Source: Massilia sp. KIM | GTDB lineage: Bacteria; Pseudomonadota; Gammaproteobacteria; Burkholderiales; Burkholderiaceae_D | Length of the DNA: 64,000 nt | Reading direction: 5' to 3' | NCBI RefSeq assembly: GCF_002007115.1 | Contig: NZ_MVAD01000001.1 | Location: 3,038,001 to 3,102,000, forward strand | Shown: positions 16,283 to 24,960 of the stretch, one piece after another | How the letters are laid out: each line of letters begins with the position of its first letter | Position numbering within the stretch: the stretch's first letter is position 1 | Program-made: the position numbers and the translations under genes | Notes under the pieces: generated by a model | Told to the model about the DNA's origin: nothing | What the model saw: the letters and a program-made list of their open reading frames with translations, nothing else | The model's database searches: none

Positions 16283-17653
16283 TCAGCGCAGCGCGGCTCC
16301 CATCCGGCGCGCGATGCCTCCCAGGCCCGCGCGCAGCAGCAAGCCCCCCATCGCCAGCGGCCTGCGCCGGTCCAGCCCGCGCCGCGCCATGCGCTGCGGC
16401 AGGAAAAACCTGCCGAAGCGTGACAGGCCCTCGGGCCGCATCACCCAGAAGCAGCCGCCGGCATAGGTGGCGTCGAAGCCGTCCTCGGCCTTGAGCAGGT
16501 AGAGCGCGGTGCCGGAGCACATGGCCAGGTCGGCTGGCGCCTCGCGCGCCAGCAGGCGCACGCCATGGCGGTAGGACAGTTCGAGGGTCTGGCGCAGGTC
16601 AGCCAGGTGCAGCACCAGCGGGCGCAGCAGGCCCACGCCTTCCAGGGCGCGCGGCAGCCCATGCAAGGCCGCGCCCGCGCGTTCGCCGTAGCGCGCGAAT
16701 GCGCTCTTGAGCTCGGCAAGGCTGGCGGCCTGCGGGCGTGGGGCCGGCGGCCGCTGCGCGCGCCAGCAGGCCGACCAGTGCGCGAGCGCGAGTTCGTCGC
16801 GCAGCGCCAGGCTGGCCGCGCTGTCCCGCTCGAGATCGATGCTGGCGCCCGGCTGCAGGAAACGGATCGCCGCGCGCAGCGGCTCGAGGCGCGGCGACTC
16901 CAGCACGCCGGCCGGGCTGCGCCGTCCGTGATTGAGCCAGGCGTTGTCGGCGCGGGCAAAACGCGCGAAGGACGCCACCGGCACCACCAGGCGCGGCCGC
17001 AGCACCTCGATCTGGCTGGCCAGGCGCTCGATGCCGCGCGCGGCCGCCGCCTCGCGCTGGGCGAAGCCGTCCGGGTTGCCGCACCAGCCCATGTCCGCGA
17101 AGCCGCTCAGCAGCAGGTCGATGCGCGGCGCGCGCCGGCGCAGGCGCTCGGCGGCGAGGCGGCAGGCGGCGCGGGTCGGCAGGGCCCGTTCGCCGAGGTT
17201 GAGGATGTTGCGGCGCCCGGCCTGGAGCAGGCACCAGCTGTCCGCCTCGCCATTGGCGAAGGCGGTCAGGCGCAGGTCGGCGCCCAAGGCCACCGGCTGG
17301 CCCTCGCGGCATTCGGCCGTGGCGAAGCGCTGGCGGCGCAGCTCGTCCGCCAGGCGCCAGTCGCGGCCCTGGCGGTAGAGAAAGGTGACGATGCCGCGGA
17401 ACCCGTCGCGGAAACGCCTGAGGAAAGACAGCGACAGGCGGTCGGGCTGGGCGCCCGAATGCCAGACGAAGACCGGCAGCCCGCAGGCGTTGAGCTGCGC
17501 GATCAGGGCCGCGTCGCTGGTCGAGCGGTCGACCAGGCGCCAGGCCCCGCCCAGCACCTCGCCTTCGAGCCAGGGATCGCACAGCAGCAGGGCCGTGTCG
17601 GTGCGCAGCAGGAAGCCTGCATGGTTGAGAAAGGTGAAGGTCGTGCGTGGCAT
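16283..17653 (-). CDS. Metallo-beta-lactamase-fold protein with degenerate metal motif
   Basis: A 456-residue protein beginning FTFLNHAGFLLRTDTALLLC, followed by DPWLEGEV, the usual N-terminus of UlaG/NAPE-PLD-like MBL proteins. At the site where the HxHxDH metal motif should be, the sequence reads WHSGAQPDRLSL, so two His ligands are lost. The C-terminal third (DLAMCSGTALYLLKAEDGF onward) is an additional domain I do not recognise. The frame runs further upstream to 17737, but the ATG at 17653 gives the natural fold start. Hydrolase activity is doubtful. Confidence 0.65.
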   Translation of the reverse strand: MPRTTFTFLNHAGFLLRTDTALLLCDPWLEGEVLGGAWRLVDRSTSDAALIAQLNACGLPVFVWHSGAQPDRLSLSFLRRFRDGFRGIVTFLYRQGRDWRLADELRRQRFATAECREGQPVALGADLRLTAFANGEADSWCLLQAGRRNILNLGERALPTRAACRLAAERLRRRAPRIDLLLSGFADMGWCGNPDGFAQREAAAARGIERLASQIEVLRPRLVVPVASFARFARADNAWLNHGRRSPAGVLESPRLEPLRAAIRFLQPGASIDLERDSAASLALRDELALAHWSACWRAQRPPAPRPQAASLAELKSAFARYGERAGAALHGLPRALEGVGLLRPLVLHLADLRQTLELSYRHGVRLLAREAPADLAMCSGTALYLLKAEDGFDATYAGGCFWVMRPEGLSRFGRFFLPQRMARRGLDRRRPLAMGGLLLRAGLGGIARRMGAALR

Positions 17654-17786
17654 GGCGGGGGCCCGGCAAGGTTTCGGTCGGGCTCCAGCGTAGCGGCGCG
17701 CCACGATCCGCCCCTGATCCGTCACAATCGTGCGCATATTGCAGGATTTAGCGCCTTGCGGCCTTCGCCAAAAGGCAGAAAACCCC

Positions 17787-17819
17787 TACAATAAGGTTGA
17801 CGTAAGGAATCATCTTACG
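17787..17819 (+). promoter_or_regulatory. Candidate pilD promoter element with inverted repeat
   Basis: A TACAAT -10-like hexamer at 17787-17792 is followed by CGTAAG-N7-CTTACG (17801-17819), about 30 bp before the pilD start. The repeat could be an operator or a 5' UTR hairpin. No strong -35 is visible. Confidence 0.35.
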
Positions 17820-17847
17820 AACATCTTTATTGACGGATCGACAGCAC

Positions 17848-18723
17848 ATGCCTTTGGAATCCCTCTTGTCCGCGCCGCCGGCCAACCTCGGCGCCGCCCT
17901 GGCCGCCGCCCTCTTCGGCCTGCTGGTCGGCAGCTTCCTCAACGTGGTCATCTACCGGATCCCGAAGATGATGCAGCGCGAGTCCGACAACTACGTGGCC
18001 CAGGAAACCGGCAAGGAGCCGCCGCACCAGGACCGCTTCAACCTGATGGTGCCGCGTTCGAGCTGCCCCGGCTGCGGGCACCAGATCACCGCGCTGGAAA
18101 ACGTGCCCGTGATCAGCTGGCTGGCCCTGGGCGGCAAGTGCAGCTCGTGCAAGACGCCGATCCCGAAGCGCTACCCAGGCGTGGAGCTGCTGACGGCAGT
18201 CGTGTCGGGCCTGCTGGTATGGACCTTCGGCAGCGGCGCGCTGGGCGCGGCGACACTGATGTTCGCCTACCTCCTGATCGCGATGACCTTCATCGACTTC
18301 GATACCCAGCTGCTGCCGGACGACCTGACCTATCCCTTGATCTGGACCGGCCTGCTGGTGAACATGAACGGCAACTTCGTCCCCTTGCGCGACGCCGTGA
18401 TCGGCGCCGTGGCCGGCTACCTGGTGCTGTGGGCGGTGTACTGGCTGTTCAAGCTGGCCACCGGCAAGGAAGGCATGGGCTATGGCGACTTCAAGCTGCT
18501 GGCCGGCCTGGGCGCCTGGCTGGGCTGGGCCAAGCTGCCCGCCATCATCCTGCTGTCCTCGGTGGTGGGCGCGGTGGTCGGCATCTGCCTGATCGTGTTC
18601 GCCAAGCGCAGCCGCAACAAGCCCATCCCCTTCGGCCCCTACCTGGCGGCCGCCGGCCTGATCACCCTGCTCTGGGGCGAGCAGATCAGCCTGTTCATCC
18701 AGAGCGTGGTCGCCGGGGCATGA
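17848..18723 (+). CDS. pilD: Prepilin leader peptidase/N-methyltransferase PilD
   Basis: Inner membrane aspartyl protease that cleaves type IV prepilin and type II pseudopilin leaders and N-methylates the new terminus. With the ATG at 17848 it has 291 residues. The cytoplasmic domain carries CPGC (C73, C76) and CSSC (C98, C101). The catalytic Asp residues are D150 in [12 protein letters not shown] and the Asp of GMGYGDFKL near 214. Several hydrophobic helices follow. A TTG at 17830 could add six residues. Its stop overlaps the coaE ATG as ATGA. Confidence 0.95.
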   Translation: MPLESLLSAPPANLGAALAAALFGLLVGSFLNVVIYRIPKMMQRESDNYVAQETGKEPPHQDRFNLMVPRSSCPGCGHQITALENVPVISWLALGGKCSSCKTPIPKRYPGVELLTAVVSGLLVWTFGSGALGAATLMFAYLLIAMTFIDFDTQLLPDDLTYPLIWTGLLVNMNGNFVPLRDAVIGAVAGYLVLWAVYWLFKLATGKEGMGYGDFKLLAGLGAWLGWAKLPAIILLSSVVGAVVGICLIVFAKRSRNKPIPFGPYLAAAGLITLLWGEQISLFIQSVVAGA

Positions 18724-19325
18724 AAACCGCCTTCTCGGTCGGCCTCACCGGCGGCATCGGCTGCGGCAAGACCACCGTGGCCGACATGTTCGCCGCGCTC
18801 GGCGCCTCGGTGATCGACACCGACCAGATCGCCCACAGCCTGACCGCCCCCCACGGCGCCGCCATGCCGGCCCTGCTGGCCGAATTCGGCCCCGGCTACG
18901 CCACCCCGGACGGCGCCCTCGACCGCGCCGCGATGCGCACCCTGGTGTTTTCCGACCCCGGCGCCCGCGCCCGCCTCGAAGCCATTTTGCATCCGCGCAT
19001 CCGCGAGGCCACGGCGGCGGCCGCGGCCATCGCCACCGGCCCCTACGTGATCTTCGTCGTGCCCCTGCTGATCGAGTCGGGCAGCTGGCGCGAGCGCGTC
19101 AGCCGTGTGCTGGCGATCGACTGTTCCGAGGAAACCCAGGTGGCGCGGGTCATGACGCGCAGCAAGCTATCGGCCGAGCAGGTGCGTGCCATCATGGCGA
19201 CCCAGGTGACGCGGGAACAAAGGCTGGCTGCGGCCGACGACGTGATCGTCAACGAGGACGGCCTCGAGGCATTGCGGCCCCAGGTGGAGCGCCTGCACGC
19301 CCGGTATCTGGCGCAAAGCGTATGA
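18720..19325 (+). CDS. coaE: Dephospho-CoA kinase
   Basis: Phosphorylates the 3' hydroxyl of dephospho-CoA in the last step of CoA synthesis. The 201-residue protein has the P-loop [12 protein letters not shown] (8-19), DTDQIAH and VVPLLIESG motifs of the family. The ATG at 18720 overlaps the pilD stop. The pilD-coaE-zapD-yacG order is the standard beta/gammaproteobacterial arrangement. Confidence 0.96.
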   Translation: MKTAFSVGLTGGIGCGKTTVADMFAALGASVIDTDQIAHSLTAPHGAAMPALLAEFGPGYATPDGALDRAAMRTLVFSDPGARARLEAILHPRIREATAAAAAIATGPYVIFVVPLLIESGSWRERVSRVLAIDCSEETQVARVMTRSKLSAEQVRAIMATQVTREQRLAAADDVIVNEDGLEALRPQVERLHARYLAQSV

Positions 19326-19404
19326 ATGTAACAAGATCGATGCAGGGTTTGTAATTTTGCGCAGCATGGTTCAGAATCACGGGGTTGCCAGCCCGCCTAC
19401 ATTC

Positions 19405-19421
19405 AGAGGAATGTCATTTTG
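19405..19421 (+). promoter_or_regulatory. AGAGGA site selecting a TTG start for zapD
   Basis: AGAGGA at 19405-19410 is 8 nt from TTG 19419-19421. An ATG at 19411 touches the site and reads only ATG TCA TTT TGA, so it cannot start ZapD. Its stop overlaps the TTG. Confidence 0.6.
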
Positions 19422-20174
19422 ATCGTCTACGAATATCCATTCAACGAGCGGATTCGCACGTTGTTGCGGCTGGAAGACCTGTACGAGAAGTTCAAGTTCT
19501 TTGTGCATCAGGAACACCCGATGCAGCATCACGTCGCGCTGGCGACGATCTTCGACATGCTCGAAGTGGCGGGACGCGCCGACCTCAAATCCGACCTGCT
19601 GCAGGAACTCGAGCGCCAGAAGCAAAGCCTGCTGGCCTACCGCAGCAATCCCGCGGTGGCGGCCGAGGCCCTGGACGCGGTGCTGGGCGAGCTGGACGCG
19701 GTGAGCAGCGCCCTGGTGGCGAGCCAGGGCAAGACCGGCCAGAACGTGCGCGAGAACGAATGGCTGATGAGCATCCGCGGCCGCACCATCATCCCCGGCG
19801 GGGCCTGCGAGTTCGACCTGCCCTCCTACTACGCCTGGCAGCGCCGTCCGGCCGAGCAGCGCCACGCCGACATCATGACCTGGTTCGCCCCGCTGGCCCC
19901 GCTGCTGGACGCCTTGTCCCTGGTGCTGCGCCTGCTGCGCGATTCGGGCAGCCCGGTGAAGATGATCGCCACCAGCGGCAGCTACCAGCAGATGCTGCAG
20001 GGGAAGGTGTACCAGATGCTGCGCCTCTCGCTGGACGAATCCCTGGGCGCGATTCCCGAGATTTCGGCAAACAAGTATATGCTGTGGGTACGCTTCACCA
20101 CCCAGGGCGGCGACCTCAAGCCCAAGCCCCTGGAAGAAGACGTGCCTTTCGACCTGACACTGTGTAATTTTTGA
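19419..20174 (+). CDS. zapD: Cell division protein ZapD
   Basis: Cytoplasmic FtsZ-interacting protein that bundles Z-ring protofilaments. The 251-residue protein shows the family N-terminus [16 protein letters not shown], followed by helices, and the C-terminal beta part ([23 protein letters not shown]). The start codon is TTG at 19419. The gene lies between coaE and yacG as is usual, and acts on the FtsZ encoded about 21 kb away. Confidence 0.94.
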   Translation: MIVYEYPFNERIRTLLRLEDLYEKFKFFVHQEHPMQHHVALATIFDMLEVAGRADLKSDLLQELERQKQSLLAYRSNPAVAAEALDAVLGELDAVSSALVASQGKTGQNVRENEWLMSIRGRTIIPGGACEFDLPSYYAWQRRPAEQRHADIMTWFAPLAPLLDALSLVLRLLRDSGSPVKMIATSGSYQQMLQGKVYQMLRLSLDESLGAIPEISANKYMLWVRFTTQGGDLKPKPLEEDVPFDLTLCNF

Positions 20175-20196
20175 TTGATTCTTGATTGATGCTGCA

Positions 20197-20379
20197 ATGA
20201 CCGTCGTATCCTGCCCCACCTGCGGCAAGAAGGTCGAGTGGAGCGCGAAAAACGCCTTCCGCCCGTTCTGCTCCGAGCGCTGCAAGAAGATCGACCTGGG
20301 CGCCTGGGCCGAAGAGAAGTACACGATTCCCGGCGGCCCGCCAACCGATCCGCAAGATCTCCCGCCCGAGGACCGCTGA
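20197..20379 (+). CDS. yacG: DNA gyrase inhibitor YacG (zinc-finger)
   Basis: A 60-residue zinc-binding protein; the family inhibits GyrB. The four Cys ligands are C6, C9 (CPTC), C25 and C29 (FCSERC). The acidic, Pro-rich C-terminus is normal for the family. The ATG at 20197 is preferred over an upstream TTG at 20182. A direct repeat TTGATTGAT (20172, 20182) lies between zapD and yacG. Confidence 0.92.
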   Translation: MTVVSCPTCGKKVEWSAKNAFRPFCSERCKKIDLGAWAEEKYTIPGGPPTDPQDLPPEDR

Positions 20380-20514
20380 ACCGGCCCCCAGGCCGGCTCT
20401 CGCCTGCCCAGCAGGATCGCGCCGCAGGCGCTACACTGGCAGCGGCGCCTCTCCCTCGATCCCGCACCGCCCGCCGGCCTGCGGCGCCACCGCCGGGCGC
20501 ACAGGAGTCCCCGC

Positions 20515-20901
20515 ATGCCCCTGGTTACCCTCACCGTCCGCAAACCCAAGACCTCCGCCTTCAAGACCCAGGTGCTGGACGCCGTCCACCAATCCCTGGT
20601 CGCCAGTGGCGTCCCCGAGACCGACCGCTTCCAGCGCGTGCTGGAACTCGAGGCCGACGACTTCCGCTACGACCCCGGCTACCCTGATCTACAGCGCCCG
20701 CGCACCGAGGACTTCGTGCTGATCGAGATCCTGTGGTCGGTCGGCCGCAGCGTCAAGGTCAAGAAGAAACTCCTCACCGACCTGATGCAGCGCTTGCAGC
20801 AGGCCGGTCTCGATCCCGAGAACGTGATGGTGGCCTTCAAGGAAACCAGCTGGGAGAACTGGGCCTTCGGCGGCGGCCGCCTGCTGCACGCGGGCGACTA
20901 G
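20515..20901 (+). CDS. Tautomerase/MIF-superfamily protein
   Basis: A 128-residue protein with Pro2, the catalytic N-terminal proline of 4-oxalocrotonate tautomerase-type enzymes once Met is removed, and the family patterns DAVHQSLVASGVPETDRFQ and NVMVAFKETSWENWAFGGG. Physiological substrate is unknown. It is convergent with dadA: its TAG stop and the TAG of dadA share the palindrome CTAG at 20898-20901. Confidence 0.82.
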   Translation: MPLVTLTVRKPKTSAFKTQVLDAVHQSLVASGVPETDRFQRVLELEADDFRYDPGYPDLQRPRTEDFVLIEILWSVGRSVKVKKKLLTDLMQRLQQAGLDPENVMVAFKETSWENWAFGGGRLLHAGD

Positions 20902-22190
20902 GCCGGCATGCGCGCCGGCGCCGCGAGCGGCCGCCGGCCCCGGTAGCGGTCCATGCCCAGGCCGTCCAGGCCGATCTCGGGCCTGCGCCCCGCCAGCAGG
21001 TCGGCCAGCACCCGGCCCGAGCCGCAGGCCATGGTCCAGCCTAGGGTGCCGTGGCCCGTGTTCAGGAACAGGTTGCGGTAGGGCGTCGGCCCCAGCACCG
21101 GCGGGCCGTCCGGCGTCATCGGCCTCAGCCCGCACCAGAAGGAGGCCTCGGCGAGATCCGCGCCGTCCGGGAACAGGCTGCCCGCCGAATGCTCCAGCGC
21201 CGCCCGCCGCGCGGCGCGCAGGCCCAGGTCGTAGCCGGCCAGCTCCGCCGTGCCGCCGATGCGGACGCGGTCCCCCAGGCGCGTGATCGCGACCTTGAAG
21301 CTCTCGTCCATCACCGTCGATTCCGGCGCGCCCCCGGCGTCGCGGATCGGGGCGGTGAGCGAATAGCCCTTCACCGGATAGACGGGAAGATGGATGCCGA
21401 GCGGGCGCAGCAGGAGTGGCGAATAGCTGCCCAGCGCCACCAGGTAGCGGTCGGCGCGCAGCTCGCCGCGCGAGGTGCGCACGCCGGTGAGCTGCTGCCC
21501 TTCGGCCAGCAGGCCCTCGACCCGCACGCCATGCTCGAAGCGCACGCCGAGTTCCTTGGCCAGTTCGGCCAGCCGGGAGGTGAACTTGAAGCAGTCCCCG
21601 GTCTCGTCCTTGGGCAGCAGCAGGCCGCCGGCCACGCGCTCGCGCACCCGCGCCAGGGCCGGTTCCTGGCGCACGCAGCCGGCCGCGTCCAGCACCTGGT
21701 AGGGCACGCCGTGGCGGTCCAGCACCGCCGTGTCCTTGGCGCAGGCGTCGAGCTGGCGCTGGGTGCGGAACAGCTGCAGGGTGCCGCGGCTGCGCTCGTC
21801 GTAGGCGATGCCGGTGTCGCGCCTGAGCTGCACCAGCACGTCGCGGCTGTACTCGGCCAGGCGCAGCATGCGCTCCTTGTTGCGGGCGTAGCTGGCGCCA
21901 TTGCAGTTGGCCAGGAAGCCGAGCAGCCAGCGCCACTGCGCCGGGTCGATGCGCGGGCGGATCACCAGCGGCGAAAACGGCTGCAGCATCCAGCGCAAGG
22001 CCTTGGCCGGCATGCCCGGCCCGGCCCAGGGCGAAGCATAGCCGGGCGAGATCTCGCCGGCGTTGCCGAAGCTGGTCTCCATGCCAGCGCCCGGCTGGCG
22101 CTCGATCACCGTGACTTCCATCCCCTGCCGCGCCAGGAAGTAGGCGCTGGCGGTGCCGACCACGCCGCTGCCGAGGATCAGGACCTTCAT
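20898..22190 (-). CDS. dadA: D-amino acid dehydrogenase, FAD-dependent
   Basis: Oxidatively deaminates D-amino acids (classically D-Ala) to 2-oxo acids at the membrane, passing electrons to quinones. The 430-residue protein begins with the FAD-binding LGSGVVGTASAYFLA (6-20) and has the family motifs SFGNAGEISPGYASPWAGPG and NTGHGTLGWTMACGSG near the C-terminus. No dadX racemase is adjacent. It starts 1 bp from the mutT-like stop and appears to be the last gene of the argJ operon. Confidence 0.92.
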   Translation of the reverse strand: MKVLILGSGVVGTASAYFLARQGMEVTVIERQPGAGMETSFGNAGEISPGYASPWAGPGMPAKALRWMLQPFSPLVIRPRIDPAQWRWLLGFLANCNGASYARNKERMLRLAEYSRDVLVQLRRDTGIAYDERSRGTLQLFRTQRQLDACAKDTAVLDRHGVPYQVLDAAGCVRQEPALARVRERVAGGLLLPKDETGDCFKFTSRLAELAKELGVRFEHGVRVEGLLAEGQQLTGVRTSRGELRADRYLVALGSYSPLLLRPLGIHLPVYPVKGYSLTAPIRDAGGAPESTVMDESFKVAITRLGDRVRIGGTAELAGYDLGLRAARRAALEHSAGSLFPDGADLAEASFWCGLRPMTPDGPPVLGPTPYRNLFLNTGHGTLGWTMACGSGRVLADLLAGRRPEIGLDGLGMDRYRGRRPLAAPARMPA

Positions 22191-22191
22191 G

Positions 22192-22629
22192 CTAGGACGG
22201 GGAACGGTCGGGGGAAGGGTCCGTGAAGCGCACCCGGTCCAGCCATTCGAGCAGCGGGATGGTGGCCGGCAGCAGCGGGCTGACGCTGTAGGCGCCCTGC
22301 CAGGCGAAGGCCTGGCCTTCCAGGCTCTGCGGCTCGCCGGCCCACTCGCGGCAGATGTAGAAGTAGAGCCGCACGTGGGCGTGCTCGTAGACGTGCTCGA
22401 CGCAGCACCAGGCCTCGCCCGCCAGCACCCGCACGCCGAGTTCCTCGACGAACTCGCGCTGCAGGGCGGCGAAGATGTCCTCGCCCGGCTCCACCTTCCC
22501 GCCCGGGAATTCCCAGTAGCCGGCATAGGGCTTGCCCTCGGGGCGCTGGCCCAGCAGCACGTCGCCGTTGGAACGCATCAGGATCCCGACCGCGACGTCG
22601 ACCGGGCGCTTGGCGGCCGCGTCACGCAT
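22192..22629 (-). CDS. mutT: MutT-type NUDIX hydrolase
   Basis: Hydrolyses nucleoside diphosphate-linked compounds; MutT proper removes 8-oxo-dGTP. In the 145-residue protein the Nudix box is complete: GGKVEPGE then seven residues and REFVEELGV (43-65). The opening VAVGILMRSNGDVLLGQRP and the KPYAGYWEFPGG approach are those of MutT. The ATG at 22629 overlaps the last 8 nt of the upstream AAA gene. Its place after argJ and a DUF815 ATPase is usual in Burkholderiales. Confidence 0.87.
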   Translation of the reverse strand: MRDAAAKRPVDVAVGILMRSNGDVLLGQRPEGKPYAGYWEFPGGKVEPGEDIFAALQREFVEELGVRVLAGEAWCCVEHVYEHAHVRLYFYICREWAGEPQSLEGQAFAWQGAYSVSPLLPATIPLLEWLDRVRFTDPSPDRSPS

Positions 22630-23512
22630 GGCCCTCACCTTCCGGCAGCCGGCCGGCATAGTCTTTCGCGAATTGCCAAGCCACGCGGCCCGAGCGCGAG
22701 CCGCGCTGCAGCGCCCATTGCAGGGCTTCCTGGCGCGCCGCCGCGATCTGTTCGGCGCTGCAGCCGAAACCGGCCAGCCAGTGGCCGACGATGTCGAGGT
22801 AGTCGTCCTGGCGGAAGGGATAGAAGGACAGCCACAGGCCGAAACGCTCGGACAGCGAGATCTTCTCTTCCACCGTCTCGCCCGGATGCAGGTCGCCGTC
22901 CTCGCCGTGGGTGTAGCCGGCGTTGTCCGACATCTTCTCGGGCATCAGGTGGCGCCGGTTCGAGGTCGCGTAGATCAGCACGTTGTCCGACTGGGCGCTG
23001 ATGCTGCCGTCCAGCGCCACCTTGAGCGCCTTGTAGCCGGCCTCGCCCTCCTCGAAGGACAGGTCGTCGCAGAAGATCACGAAGCGCTCCGGGCGCCCGG
23101 CCACCAGGTCGACGATGTCGGGCAGGTCGGCCAGGTCGGCCTTGTCGACCTCGATCAGGCGCAGGCCCTGGTCGGCGAAGCCGTTCAGGCAGGCCTTGAT
23201 CAGGGACGACTTGCCGGTGCCGCGCGCGCCGGTCAGCAGCACGTTGTTGGCGGGCCGGCGCAGCACGAACTGGCGGGTGTTCTGCTCGATCTGGCGCTTC
23301 TGCGCCTCGACGTGGCGCAGGTCCTCGAAACGGATGGTCGAGGCGTGCAGCACCGGCTGCAGGTAGTTGCCGGCCCCGCCGGCGCGCTTGCGCCAGCGGA
23401 AGGCGAAGCTGCGCTTCCAGTCCGGCTCGCGCGGATTGGCGGGCGGCAGCAGCGCCTCGACGCGCGCGAGCAGGGCCTCGGCGCGGTGCAGGAACTGTTC
23501 CAGCGGCGACAT
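22622..23512 (-). CDS. DUF815-family AAA ATP-binding protein
   Basis: A 296-residue P-loop NTPase of the DUF815 family: Walker A GARGTGKSS (95-103), Walker B FVIFCDDLSFE (about 143-153) and a sensor-1-like NVLIYATSNRRHL stretch. It starts 4 bp after argJ and overlaps the NUDIX gene. Molecular role is not established; conservation of this argJ-AAA-mutT order suggests co-transcription rather than a shared pathway. Confidence 0.85.
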   Translation of the reverse strand: MSPLEQFLHRAEALLARVEALLPPANPREPDWKRSFAFRWRKRAGGAGNYLQPVLHASTIRFEDLRHVEAQKRQIEQNTRQFVLRRPANNVLLTGARGTGKSSLIKACLNGFADQGLRLIEVDKADLADLPDIVDLVAGRPERFVIFCDDLSFEEGEAGYKALKVALDGSISAQSDNVLIYATSNRRHLMPEKMSDNAGYTHGEDGDLHPGETVEEKISLSERFGLWLSFYPFRQDDYLDIVGHWLAGFGCSAEQIAAARQEALQWALQRGSRSGRVAWQFAKDYAGRLPEGEGHA

Positions 23513-23516
23513 CGGC

Positions 23517-24755
23517 TCAGGAACGGTAGTCGGCGTTGATCGAGACGTAGTCGTGCGACAGGTCGCAGGTCCAGACCGTGGCGGTGGCGTCGCCGCGCGC
23601 CAGCTTGACGCGCACCGTGATCTCGGACTGCTTCATCACGCGCTGGCCGTCCTCTTCCTTGTAGTCCGGGTTGCGGCCACCGCTCTTGGCCACCCAGACG
23701 TCGTCCAGGTAGAGATCGAGCTTGGTCACGTCGAGGTCGTCGACGCCGGCGTAGCCGACCGCAGCCAGGATGCGGCCCAGGTTGGGGTCGGAAGCGAAGA
23801 AGGCGGTCTTGACCAGCGGCGAGTGGGCGATCGCGTAGGCGATCTTGCGGCACTCGGCCACGTCGCGGCCTTCGTCGACGGTGATGGTGATGAACTTGGT
23901 CGCGCCTTCGCCGTCGCGGATGATCTGCTGCGCCAGGTTGCGCGAGATCTCGGTCACGGCTTCCTTCAGCGCCTCGTAGTCGGGGCCGCTGGCGCTGTCG
24001 ATGCGCAGGCTGCCAGCGCCGGTGGCGATCAGCATGAAGGAATCGTTGGTCGAGGTGTCGCCGTCGATGGTGATGCTGTTGAAGGAGTGGTCGGCGGCGT
24101 GCTTGACCAGTTCGTCCAGCACCGGCTGGGCGACCTTGGCGTCCAGGGCCACGTAGCCGAGCATGGTCGCCATGTTCGGCTTGATCATGCCGGCGCCCTT
24201 GCTGATGCCGGTCAGGGTCACGCTGTGGCCGCCGATGTTCACGCTGCGCGAGGCCGCCTTGGGCTGGGTGTCGGTGGTCATGATCGCCTCGGCGGCGTTG
24301 AACCAGTTGTCGGCCTTGAGGTTGGCGACGGCCGCCGGCAGGCCGGCGACGACCTTCTGGATCGGCAGCTGCTCGAGGATCACGCCGGTCGAGAACGGCA
24401 GCACCTGCTGGGGCTGCAGGTCCAGCAGGCGCGCCAGCTCGGCGCAGGTGGCCTGGGCGTTGGCCAGGCCCTGCTCGCCGGTGCCGGCGTTGGCGTTGCC
24501 GGTGTTGACCACCAGCGCGCGGATCGGGGCGCCGCCCGCCCGCACGGCCGAGAGATTGGCCTTGCTTACCTGCACCGGCGCGGCGCAGAATCGGTTCAGG
24601 GTGAACACGCCCGACACGGTGGCGCCTTCCGCCAGCTTCATCACCAGGATGTCCTTGCGATTGGGCTTCTTGATGCCGGCTTCGGCGAAGCCGATCTCGA
24701 TGCCGTTGACGGGTTTCAGGTCGGCTGCGACGGGCAGAGGGGAATTGACGGCCAT
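23517..24755 (-). CDS. argJ: Bifunctional ornithine acetyltransferase/N-acetylglutamate synthase
   Basis: Transfers acetyl from N-acetylornithine to glutamate and can make N-acetylglutamate, recycling acetyl in arginine synthesis. The 412-residue precursor self-cleaves before the nucleophile T197 in KPNMATMLG, giving alpha and beta chains. Other family motifs are [12 protein letters not shown] and the DGDTSTNDS segment. An upstream in-frame start (24890) would give a low-complexity Arg/Ser-rich N-terminus coming from tandem repeats, so the ATG at 24755 is chosen. First gene of the argJ-AAA-mutT-dadA operon. Confidence 0.95.
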   Translation of the reverse strand: MAVNSPLPVAADLKPVNGIEIGFAEAGIKKPNRKDILVMKLAEGATVSGVFTLNRFCAAPVQVSKANLSAVRAGGAPIRALVVNTGNANAGTGEQGLANAQATCAELARLLDLQPQQVLPFSTGVILEQLPIQKVVAGLPAAVANLKADNWFNAAEAIMTTDTQPKAASRSVNIGGHSVTLTGISKGAGMIKPNMATMLGYVALDAKVAQPVLDELVKHAADHSFNSITIDGDTSTNDSFMLIATGAGSLRIDSASGPDYEALKEAVTEISRNLAQQIIRDGEGATKFITITVDEGRDVAECRKIAYAIAHSPLVKTAFFASDPNLGRILAAVGYAGVDDLDVTKLDLYLDDVWVAKSGGRNPDYKEEDGQRVMKQSEITVRVKLARGDATATVWTCDLSHDYVSINADYRS

Positions 24756-24819
24756 GGCGATCTCGTTGGAAAGATTGTCGAATCCGTTATTGTACCGCCA
24801 GCGGCGCGAGGACGATGCA

Positions 24820-24871
24820 GCGTCCCGCGCTTGCGTCCCCCGCCTGCGTCCCGCGCTTGCGCCGCGCGCTT
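24820..24871. repeat. Four 13-bp tandem repeats between argJ and the EAL gene
   Basis: Units starting at 24820, 24833, 24846 and 24859 follow GCGTCCCGCGCTT; units 1 and 3 are identical, while units 2 and 4 have two or three changes. They lie in the divergent intergenic region. Confidence 0.75.
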
Positions 24872-24907
24872 GTCCCGCTGGGATGATCAACTCACCCTTA
24901 TGCCGTC

Positions 24908-24935
24908 TTGACCTTCAATTAGTTTTTGCTAATTT
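24908..24935 (+). promoter_or_regulatory. Candidate promoter with internal palindrome upstream of the EAL gene
   Basis: TTGACC (24908-24913) and TAATTT (24930-24935) are spaced by 16 bp. Between and overlapping them is AATTAG-N6-CTAATT (24917-24934). A repressor bound there would cover the polymerase site. This is inference from arrangement. Confidence 0.45.
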
Positions 24936-24960
24936 GTAAACACACACAACCGTGAGGTAC

